NCBI RefSeq assembly: GCF_014359565.1
Contig: NZ_JACIZD010000003.1
Coordinates: 276,357-323,657 of the forward strand
Direction: 5' to 3'
From: Immundisolibacter sp.
Lineage (GTDB): Bacteria; Pseudomonadota; Gammaproteobacteria; Immundisolibacterales; Immundisolibacteraceae
Length of the DNA: 47,301 nucleotides
Under the pieces are notes generated by a model. That model worked only from the letters and a program-made list of their open reading frames with translations. It was not told where the DNA came from and did not search any database. The position numbers were made by a program, and so were the translations under genes. Of this stretch, positions 41,102 to 47,301 are shown piece after piece; the stretch's first letter is position 1; every line of letters starts with the position of its first letter.

Positions 41102-42298
41102 CTACAACACCCGGCAGAAGGCCACTTTCAGGTAATCCGCCTCCGGCATGCCCGGCATCTGCGGGTGGTCGGCGCCCTGGTGGCCGCGTTCCAGCATCTG
41201 CAGACGGCGGTTCAGGGGCAGCGCCGCGCGGCGCAGCAGATCCCGGAAATCGGCCTCCGGCAGGTGATGTGAGCAGGAGGCACTGACCAGAAAGCCACCC
41301 GGCACGACCAGCTGCATGGCCAAGCGATTCAGGCGCTGGTAGGCCTCCATGCCGGCCTCGGCATCGCGCTTGCGCTTGATGAAGGCCGGCGGGTCGACGG
41401 CGACCAGATCAAAACGCTCGCCCGCGTCCAGCAGGGAGGCCAGCACGTCGAAGGCATCGCCCTGGCGGCTTTCGACGGTCTCGCCGAGCCCGTTGTGCTG
41501 CGCATTGCTGTCGAGCAATGCCAGCGCCGGCGCGGACGCATCGACGCAGATCACTTGCCTGGCGCCTGCCGCCGCGGCTTGCAGTCCCCAGGCGCCGACG
41601 TAGGAGAACGCGTCCAGCACCCGTCCGTCGCCGACGTAGGCGCGCAGGCGCTCGCGATTGGGACGCTGGTCGAAGTACCAGCCGGACTTCTGGCCGCCGT
41701 GCAGCGGTACCGTGAAGTCGAGCCCGCCTTCCAGCACCTGGCCGAACTCGGGCACGCTGCCGTACAGCACCTGCGGTTCGCCGGTCTCGAGGCCTTCCAG
41801 CTCGCGTCCGAAGCCATCGTTGCGGGCCAGGATGCCGGCCGGCCTGAGCAGCTCGACCAGGGCGCCGACGATAGCGTCGCGCAGGGCTTCCATGCCGGCG
41901 GTGCTGACCTGCATCACCAGGTGGTCGCCGTAGCGGTCCACGACCAAGCCCGGCAGGCCATCGCCCTCGGCGTGGACCAGACGGTAATGCGGCGTGCGGT
42001 ACAGGCGCTGGCGCAGCGTCAGCGCGTCGGCCAGGCGCCGTTGCAGCAGTGCCGTCACCGCATCGGCGTTGCCCAGCACCCGGCGCGACAACAGACGCGC
42101 GCAGATCAGCGAACGCGGGTTGACGTAAGCCGTGCCCAGTGGCCCGCCGCGGGAACTCTCGACGGTGACCAGTTGCCCCGGTGAAAAGGCCGTCAGCGGC
42201 GTGGCGGCGATGTCCACCTCGTTGCTGAACACCCACAGGTGCCCGGCACGCAGGCGCCGCTCTTCGTTACGTTTCAGGCGCAGCGGTGCAAAGCTCAC
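41102..42298 (-). CDS. rlmI: 23S rRNA (cytosine1962-C5)-methyltransferase
   Basis: A 398-residue protein, the usual length for RlmI. An N-terminal PUA-type domain (LRLKRNEERRLRAGHLWVFS) is followed by the catalytic domain: KSGWYFDQRPNRERLRAYVG, motif I DAFSYVGAWGLQAAAAGA, and motif IV VAVDPPAFIKRKRD, then SCSHHL with the catalytic Cys. It uses SAM to methylate C1962 of 23S rRNA. GTG 42298 is the family start; the frame continues upstream to 43207 but without similarity. It is followed by the CHAD gene. Confidence 0.92.
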   Translation of the reverse strand: MSFAPLRLKRNEERRLRAGHLWVFSNEVDIAATPLTAFSPGQLVTVESSRGGPLGTAYVNPRSLICARLLSRRVLGNADAVTALLQRRLADALTLRQRLYRTPHYRLVHAEGDGLPGLVVDRYGDHLVMQVSTAGMEALRDAIVGALVELLRPAGILARNDGFGRELEGLETGEPQVLYGSVPEFGQVLEGGLDFTVPLHGGQKSGWYFDQRPNRERLRAYVGDGRVLDAFSYVGAWGLQAAAAGARQVICVDASAPALALLDSNAQHNGLGETVESRQGDAFDVLASLLDAGERFDLVAVDPPAFIKRKRDAEAGMEAYQRLNRLAMQLVVPGGFLVSASCSHHLPEADFRDLLRRAALPLNRRLQMLERGHQGADHPQMPGMPEADYLKVAFCRVL

Positions 42299-42537
42299 GG
42301 TGGGCGGTCCGACTGATGGGTGGAACGGAATTATGAACGGTTCGTTACGAGACGGCTGGCGGCGGCGCAAGGGCGCCTCGCGATCTGGCGACGGCGGGCC
42401 TGCAAGAGACTTCCCAGACCGTGCTGGCGCGGGCCGCTGGCCATGCGGAAAGTCGGCAGCGCGGTGTGCCGTCAGCCTGTCGCGGGGCGTCTTCGGGCGC
42501 CGGCCGTGAGCCTGCATCCGGCCCTTCTGAACTTGGC

Positions 42538-43743
42538 CTACCGCCGCATCCAGGCCAGCAGCGCGATGTCGTCCGATTGTTCCGCCCCGGCCGCAAAGGC
42601 GTGTATGCCATCTGCAACTGATGCCACCAGGTGATGCGGCAATTGGCTGGTAGAGCCGGTCAGCAACTGTGCCAGCCGGGCGTCTCCAAAGGCCGTTCCG
42701 CCGCTGTCGAATGCCTCGGTGACGCCGTCCGAGTACGCCAGCAGGCGGGCGTGCGGCGGCACGTCGACAGTTTCCACGCGGATTCGGTAGCCCGGCATCA
42801 CGCCCAGCGGCAGGCTGGGCGAGACGCCAAGCGTCTGGACCGAACCGGGCGTGCACAGGTACGGGGCCGGATGCCCGGCGCAGGCGTAGCTCAGGCGGTC
42901 GGCGTGCAGGTCCGCAATGCCCAGGAACAGGGTGACGAACTGCGCGCTGTCGTTGGCCTCGGCCAATGCCTCGTTGGTTTCGGCCAGGATCGCGGCCACG
43001 GCCTGGGCCGGATCCTGGCCGGCGCGCCAGTGTTGGCGGGCGGTTGCACGCAATAGGCTGACGGTGCGGGCCATGTACAGGGCCGCTTCCGCGCCCTTGC
43101 CGGACACGTCGCCAAGCGCCAGCAGGTAATAACCGTCGCTCAGCGGGAAGTGGTCGATCAGGTCGCCGCCGATTTCCCGCGCCGGCTTGAGCCGGGCCGC
43201 CACGCACAGCGGTCCATGCGGGCCCGGTTCCAGCTGGTCAGGCGGCACCATCGAAAGCTGCAGACGGCGGGCGGCCAGCAGGTCGCGACGCGTGCGCTCC
43301 AGTTGCGCCGCCATCAAGTCACGCAGCTGCTTGCGCTCCAGGGTCGCGCGCACGCGCGCTTCCAGCAGCGGGGCATTGATGGGTTTGGTCAGGTAGTCCT
43401 GCGCCCCCAGTTCGATGCAGCGAATCACGCCGGCCATTTCGTCTGCCGCCGAGACCATGAGCACCGGCAGTTCGGGCAGCTGACCTTCGGCACGCAGGGT
43501 AGTGAGCACGCCGTAGCCGTCGAGCACCGGCATCATCAGATCCAGCAGCACCAGGTCGTAGGCGTGCGCGCGCAGGCACTCGAGCGCTGCCTCGCCGTTG
43601 TCGACGCAGTCCACCCGCTCCAGGCCCATGCGTCGCAGGCGGCGCGCAAGCAGATCGCAATTGAGTGGGTTGTCATCCACCACCAGCACGCGCTGCGTAC
43701 GCGGTTGCGGCGTCGGCAGCGTCTCGCCGCTGGCAGGGGTCAT
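42538..43743 (-). CDS. Response regulator - PP2C phosphatase (RsbU/HsbR-like)
   Basis: A 401-residue protein. Residues about 18-135 form a receiver domain: VLVVDDNPLNCDLL, phospho-acceptor Asp in LVLLDLMMPVLDGYG, and late Lys in YLTKPINAPL. A short coiled linker (LRDLMAAQLERTRRDLLAARRLQ) leads to a PP2C/SpoIIE phosphatase domain from about 180: AREIGGDLIDHF, LALGDVSGKGAEAALYMA, YACAGHPAP, LLAYSDGVTEAFD, SDDIALLAW; metal-binding Asp residues are intact. It would dephosphorylate the STAS protein when activated by a histidine kinase, which is not in the window. It is the third gene of the module. Confidence 0.92.
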   Translation of the reverse strand: MTPASGETLPTPQPRTQRVLVVDDNPLNCDLLARRLRRMGLERVDCVDNGEAALECLRAHAYDLVLLDLMMPVLDGYGVLTTLRAEGQLPELPVLMVSAADEMAGVIRCIELGAQDYLTKPINAPLLEARVRATLERKQLRDLMAAQLERTRRDLLAARRLQLSMVPPDQLEPGPHGPLCVAARLKPAREIGGDLIDHFPLSDGYYLLALGDVSGKGAEAALYMARTVSLLRATARQHWRAGQDPAQAVAAILAETNEALAEANDSAQFVTLFLGIADLHADRLSYACAGHPAPYLCTPGSVQTLGVSPSLPLGVMPGYRIRVETVDVPPHARLLAYSDGVTEAFDSGGTAFGDARLAQLLTGSTSQLPHHLVASVADGIHAFAAGAEQSDDIALLAWMRR

Positions 43744-43750
43744 GTCGCGC

Positions 43751-44194
43751 CTAGCCAGCCGGACTGAAGCGCAGTCGGTTCCAGGCGCCGACGCGTGCGT
43801 AACTGAGCTGGCGCGTGAACTTGCGTACCAGGTCGATGCCCAGGCCGCCGATGTGCACATCGGAAAGCTCGGTGACGGCCGGCGGCGCGGCCTGTTCCAG
43901 GGGATTGAAAGCTGGCCCTGCGTCCCAGAGGGTGACCTCGACCGTGTCGGTAGCGGGCGTGGCATCCACCACGATCGATGCCGGTCCGGCCGCCGGGTAG
44001 GCGTATTCGATGATGTTGGTCACCAGCTCGCACAGGCACAGATCCAGTGCGTGGGCGCCGCGCGGGCTCAGTTGATGGGTGTCCGCCACGCGCGCGCACC
44101 AGCTGGCCAGATTCGCCAGCGCCGAGTAATCGCCGTTCAACACACAGCGCTCGGCGCCGGGCGGTTGCGGCGGCAGCGCGGGCGACTGTGACAC
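43751..44194 (-). CDS. Anti-sigma-type HATPase kinase (RsbW-like)
   Basis: A 147-residue GHKL ATPase with N-box ELVTNIIEYAY, D/G1-box LWDAGPAFNP and G2-box GGLGIDLVRKF. In partner-switching systems this kinase phosphorylates the STAS antagonist and otherwise binds a sigma factor or other target. It lies 20 bp after the STAS gene and 7 bp before the phosphatase gene. The GTG start at 44194 was taken because no nearer ATG fits. The output protein is not identifiable here: no sigma factor gene is adjacent. Confidence 0.9.
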   Translation of the reverse strand: MSQSPALPPQPPGAERCVLNGDYSALANLASWCARVADTHQLSPRGAHALDLCLCELVTNIIEYAYPAAGPASIVVDATPATDTVEVTLWDAGPAFNPLEQAAPPAVTELSDVHIGGLGIDLVRKFTRQLSYARVGAWNRLRFSPAG

Positions 44195-44214
44195 GCGGCC
44201 CGTCCCGGGGCGGG

Positions 44215-44562
44215 TCAGCTGTCGTTCAGCAAGGCCGCACAGGCCTCGTCGAGGGTGGCAAAGACGTTGATGATCTGCTCCACGCCGGTCGCATCCAGTA
44301 CCGCCCGCACATCCTCCTGGGGGGCTGCCAGTACCATTCTGCCGCCCCGCCGCTGCAGGGTGCGCGCGTTGGCGAAAAACAGCCGCAGACCGACCGACGC
44401 CAGAAAATCGACCTGTGACAAGTCGATTACAACCGGGGCTTTGCGCGTGGCAGTCGCGGCCGTGAAGGGCATGGCAATGTCCTCGACCCCAAGGGCATCC
44501 ATGCGCCCAACCAGGCTTATCTGGACAAGGTCATCGCTTCGATCGGCGACAGCCATTTTCAT
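44215..44562 (-). CDS. STAS-domain anti-anti-sigma factor
   Basis: A 115-residue STAS protein of the RsbV/SpoIIAA type. The motif DLSQVDFLASVGLRLFF near residue 60 carries the regulatory Ser in the expected place, so it can be phosphorylated by the adjacent kinase and dephosphorylated by the REC-PP2C protein. GAGG lies eight bases before ATG 44562. It is first in a three-gene operon transcribed leftwards. The upstream 290 bp to the IS transposase contain the promoter and the left end of the IS element. Confidence 0.92.
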   Translation of the reverse strand: MKMAVADRSDDLVQISLVGRMDALGVEDIAMPFTAATATRKAPVVIDLSQVDFLASVGLRLFFANARTLQRRGGRMVLAAPQEDVRAVLDATGVEQIINVFATLDEACAALLNDS

Positions 44563-44710
44563 GAGTGATCCTCTGCTGCTGCAGCGATTTGGTGAGCCCG
44601 ACCCAGTCCGGCAGTGTACGTATTCATTTATGACAGTCTGATGACAAGGCCCAGCGTGGGTTGGCGCTTGCTCATGCCGGCCTGAACGGCGGCCTTGCCG
44701 AACGCGCTAG

Positions 44711-44725
44711 CAGCCTGTCGGACTT
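44711..44725. repeat. IS1182 left terminal inverted repeat
   Basis: CAGCCTGTCGGACTT, preceded by CTAG (44707-44710). It matches the right repeat perfectly. Confidence 0.85.
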
Positions 44726-44852
44726 GAAAACGCGGGCTACCTGCTGCGTGCTGGTGCGGTCATTTTTTGACCGCCATGATCTGGGCCGGATTCGCGCAGC
44801 GGGACGAAAAGCCGCGTGCAGGGCATGAAACCGGACCTTTCCTTGGCTTTTC

Positions 44853-46211
44853 TCATCCGTTCAAGAGCGCCATCCGCTTCAGGTTGAACGCCAGGCACAC
44901 CAATCCCCATTCAGCCTGGACGTTTTTGAGGCCCCGCACCAGGAATTGTCGGAAGCGCATCACCTGTTTGATGATGCCGAAGGTGGGCTCGACCGTGCAC
45001 TTGCGCAAGCCATAGGCGGCCTTGCCTTCAGGCGTGGCAAGGCGATGGCGCCTCTTCTCCAGAGCGGTGGGGGTGTCCGGCATCGCGGGCGTCGGCGCCA
45101 GACGCCGATCCAGCCAGCCCGAATGCGATTCACGCTTCTGGGCGATCAACGGCGTGATCTTCGCGGCCTCGCAGGCTTCGACATTGGCCTCACTGAAGTA
45201 GCCGGTGTCGGCCGCCAGCGCGATGGGCGTGTCTTTGTCCTCGCCGATCTGCTGCGGCAGCGCCCTGAGCGGTTCGAGCATCGGTGTGATCTGCTGCTTG
45301 TCGTTGGCAGCTTGCACGCAGTCGTAGGCCAGAATCAGCATCGAGGCGGCATCCACCGCGGCCTGGGCGTTGTAGCCCTGCACGAAGTCCGAACCCGCCG
45401 GCAGAATCCGGGATTCGGGGTCGGTGAGATTGATCTGGTCGCTGTCCCTGGGGCCGCCCTGCGGCGGCTGGGGTTGTTTACCACGGGGCTTCTGGCCCTG
45501 CTGGCGCTGTGCCTCGCGCGCCTGGACCTTGGCCTCGTATTCCGCCTGGGCTGGCGCATCGCGCTCGGCGGCACGGGCTTCGATATCGGCCTTGGCCTTT
45601 CGGATCGCAGCCAGCCGATCCTCCCGGCGCTGCAGTTCTTCTGGCAACGACAGATCGTCGGGCAGGCCTTCCGCCGCTGCAGCCCGGCGCTTCAGTTCCG
45701 CGATCTCGGCCTGGATCTGCGCCTCCAGCTTCTGCGCGTGGCCATACGACAGCGCCGAGTGCTTCGAGGCATTGGCCTTGATCCTGGTGCCGTCCAGGCT
45801 GACGACGCCGAACTTCACCAGCTTCATCCCGGCCGCGATTCGCAGCACCTGCCGGAACGCCGATTCGATCTCGCCACAGAACAGCTTGCGGAAGGTATTG
45901 ATCGTGTCGTGATCCGGATGGGTGTTGGCGGCCACATAGCGAAACGCCACCGAGTCGTACGTGGCCCGCTCGATCGCCCGGCTCGAATACACGCCGGTGG
46001 CATAGCCGTAGATCAACAGGCCCAGCAGCATCGACGGGTGATACGGCATCGAACCGCGTCCGGCGTACGCCGATTCCAGCCGCGACAGGTCCAGCTGATT
46101 GACCACGTCCACGACAAACCGCGCCAGATGGCCGTCAGGCAGCCACTCCTGCACCGAGGGCGGGAACAGATACTCCGTATCGCGATCCACCGGGACGAAT
46201 CGGGCTGCCAT
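44853..46211 (-). CDS. IS1182-family transposase
   Basis: A 452-residue DDE transposase. The N-terminal DUF772-type domain reads VPVDRDTEYLFPPSVQEWLP and MPYHPSMLLGLLIYGYATGVYSSRAIER. The first catalytic Asp is in VVSLDGTRIKANASKHSA, the second in IALAADTGYFSEANVEA, and the Glu in KCTVEPTFGIIKQVMRF. A charged, low-complexity Glu/Arg/Gln-rich linker separates the first two. The gene looks intact and is preceded by AGGGG at good spacing, so the element may be active. A GTATCA/TGATAC inverted repeat at 46233-46252 overlies its likely promoter. Confidence 0.95.
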   Translation of the reverse strand: MAARFVPVDRDTEYLFPPSVQEWLPDGHLARFVVDVVNQLDLSRLESAYAGRGSMPYHPSMLLGLLIYGYATGVYSSRAIERATYDSVAFRYVAANTHPDHDTINTFRKLFCGEIESAFRQVLRIAAGMKLVKFGVVSLDGTRIKANASKHSALSYGHAQKLEAQIQAEIAELKRRAAAAEGLPDDLSLPEELQRREDRLAAIRKAKADIEARAAERDAPAQAEYEAKVQAREAQRQQGQKPRGKQPQPPQGGPRDSDQINLTDPESRILPAGSDFVQGYNAQAAVDAASMLILAYDCVQAANDKQQITPMLEPLRALPQQIGEDKDTPIALAADTGYFSEANVEACEAAKITPLIAQKRESHSGWLDRRLAPTPAMPDTPTALEKRRHRLATPEGKAAYGLRKCTVEPTFGIIKQVMRFRQFLVRGLKNVQAEWGLVCLAFNLKRMALLNG

Positions 46212-46290
46212 ATAAACCCCTAAATCGTTATCGTATCAATGCCTTATGATACAACACCCACACCGGATTCAAGGCCCGGGACCACGGCGA

Positions 46291-46305
46291 AAGTCCGACA
46301 GGCTG
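46291..46305. repeat. IS1182 right terminal inverted repeat
   Basis: AAGTCCGACAGGCTG, followed by CTAG (46306-46309). It is the reverse complement of the left repeat. Confidence 0.85.
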
Positions 46306-46395
46306 CTAGACCTCGCAAAGCCGAAGTCGGCTTGCGGCAGGTGTCTGGCGCCCGGAAATCCAGAATGGATTGCTTCAGATACTGTCTTCCTCCGA

Positions 46396-47301
46396 TCATG
46401 GCAAGCCGATGGCTGGGTCGAAGGGACGCCCGGATTTGAGAACGCCCCAAATCAGGTGTACGAGCTTGCGCATGGCGGCGACCACGACTTGCTTGGGACG
46501 TTTGCCCCTGGCCGCAAGACGCTCACAAAAGGCGCGTAGCACCGGGTTGTGCCGCTTGGCCACCAGGGCCGGCATGTACAGGGCCTTGCGGATGGCGCTC
46601 GAGCCTTGTTTGCTGATCGGGCTTGCCCCGGTCCATTGCCCGGACTGGCGTACCCGCGGGTTGAGACCGGCATAGGCCACCACCTGGCGGACGCACTCGA
46701 ACCGCTCCAGCGGCCCAAGATAGGCCAGCACACGGCCGATGGTTTCCTGGCCGATGCCCGGAATACTTTCCAGCAGTGCGGCCTTGTGGCGTTGGTCCGG
46801 GTCGTGGTCGATATGATCCCGGATCGCATCACGCAGGCGCGCGATCTCATCCTCCAGGGCCTTGAGGACGTTGGCCACCGAGCGCAAGGCCTCGCCTTGC
46901 ACCTGCTGCGCGCGCGCCTGCTCCATCGTGCGCATCACCAGCAGGTCGTCCAGACGGCTGACGAGCGCGTGCAGGCGCTCCTCCTGCGCGCTGGGCGGTA
47001 TCCAGCGGCGGGGCGGGTGCTGCCTTGCATAGCGGGCAATCAGCCGCGCATCGGCCCGGTCGGTTTTCACCCGTGCCCCGAGCAGGCGGGCGAAGGCCTG
47101 AATGCGGGCCGGGTTCTCGATGGCCACCACCACCCCGGCCTCGTGCAGTGCGCACGCCAGGGGCTTGCCGTAGGGGCCGGTGGCCTCCAGACACACCCCG
47201 GTCTGCATCCAATCCACCCCCTGCGCCCGACCCCAGGCAAGCAGCGCCGCGAAGCCTTCGGCATCGTTCGGGAACACCTTGCTCTTGCCCCGCCCGTCGG
47301 G
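46396..47301 (-). CDS. IS110-family transposase (5' end outside window)
   Basis: At least 302 codons, continuing past the right edge of the window. The DEDD domain shows CLEATGPYGKPLACAL, NPARIQAFARLLGARVKTDR and ADARLIARYARQ. The C-terminal Transposase_20 domain has LLESIPGIGQETIGRVLAYL, VAYAGLNPRVRQSG and ISKQGSSAIRKALYM with the conserved Ser. The chain is in frame with PDGRGKSKVFPNDAEGF at the edge, so the internal GTG at 47277 is not the real start; about 20-25 residues are missing. IS110 elements lack long terminal repeats, so the element's left end cannot be fixed; it lies within 46310-46395, abutting the IS1182 copy. Confidence 0.92.
   Translation of the reverse strand, partial: PDGRGKSKVFPNDAEGFAALLAWGRAQGVDWMQTGVCLEATGPYGKPLACALHEAGVVVAIENPARIQAFARLLGARVKTDRADARLIARYARQHPPRRWIPPSAQEERLHALVSRLDDLLVMRTMEQARAQQVQGEALRSVANVLKALEDEIARLRDAIRDHIDHDPDQRHKAALLESIPGIGQETIGRVLAYLGPLERFECVRQVVAYAGLNPRVRQSGQWTGASPISKQGSSAIRKALYMPALVAKRHNPVLRAFCERLAARGKRPKQVVVAAMRKLVHLIWGVLKSGRPFDPAIGLP

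Larger units (their letters stand above)
44711..46305. mobile_element. Complete IS1182-family element
   Basis: CAGCCTGTCGGACTT at the left end is repeated exactly, inverted, at the right end (AAGTCCGACAGGCTG). The sequence immediately outside is CTAG on both sides, consistent with a 4-bp target duplication. The 1,595-bp element contains one intact transposase gene on the minus strand. Confidence 0.85.

Noticed and set aside
45390-45420. AATCCGGGATTC in the IS1182 transposase as a fifth 34-bp repeat
   Set aside because: Only about 12 bases match and they lie inside conserved coding sequence.

Overview
The window is 47.3 kb of GC-rich chromosomal DNA, apart from a visibly AT-richer insert at about 34.7-37.4 kb. 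Gene content (parC, gmk, ampD, rlmI, a pbpG-type endopeptidase, LolA/MMPL export proteins and a XanB2-type chorismatase) suggests a gammaproteobacterium near the Xanthomonadales/Nevskiales. The species cannot be read from the sequence. No rRNA, tRNA or CRISPR array was seen.

Layout. (1) 0-3.5 kb is an envelope and stress segment: the end of one Crp/Fnr-type regulator, a CsbD-like protein, a PRC-barrel protein, a second Crp/Fnr-type regulator, a collagen-repeat lipoprotein, and a secreted basic-tailed protein broken at an A8 tract. (2) 3.6-19.6 kb is a complete two-armed aryl polyene (xanthomonadin-type) pigment locus. The minus arm runs chorismatase (starter acid), acyltransferase, glycosyltransferase, thioesterase, LolA-like carrier, MMPL exporter, DUF3261 lipoprotein, ketoreductase, a deacetylase-methyltransferase fusion, and a PAP2 phosphatase. 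The plus arm runs ACP, membrane protein, AMP ligase, dehydratase, acyltransferase, ketosynthase, chain-length-factor-like protein, and an ApeP-like hotdog protein. Nearly every junction overlaps by 1-4 bases. The logic is: chorismate gives 3-hydroxybenzoate, the ligase loads it on the ACP, KS/CLF-KR-DH extend it to a polyene, and acyltransferase/GT/LolA/MMPL lipidate and export it. (3) 19.6-24.2 kb holds a phospholipase-D-type cardiolipin synthase, an unrecognised secreted protein, and BON, SYLF and CsbD-like stress proteins. (4) 24.9-34.6 kb is metabolic and housekeeping: a two-subunit molybdenum hydroxylase, histidine phosphatase, AmpD, guanylate kinase, PbpG-like endopeptidase, ParC, and a UbiD-family decarboxylase.

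(5) 34.7-39.0 kb is the accessory region. Three AT-richer genes (an HTH/GIY-YIG protein, an unknown 98-aa protein, a YaaC-like protein) are spaced by integron-type core sites. One attC site is well formed, and no integrase is in the window, so this looks like a small integrase-less cassette cluster. It is followed by four copies of a 34-bp repeat, two remnants of REP-associated tyrosine transposases, an orphan Phd/YefM antitoxin and a DUF421 membrane protein. (6) 39.0-44.6 kb has a frameshifted Met/His-rich outer-membrane-type protein, a CHAD protein, RlmI, and a three-gene partner-switching module (STAS antagonist, HATPase kinase, REC-PP2C phosphatase). (7) 44.7-47.3 kb contains a complete IS1182-family element with 15-bp perfect inverted repeats and CTAG flanks, next to an IS110-family transposase cut by the window edge.

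All family calls come from reading motifs by eye. No database search was run.
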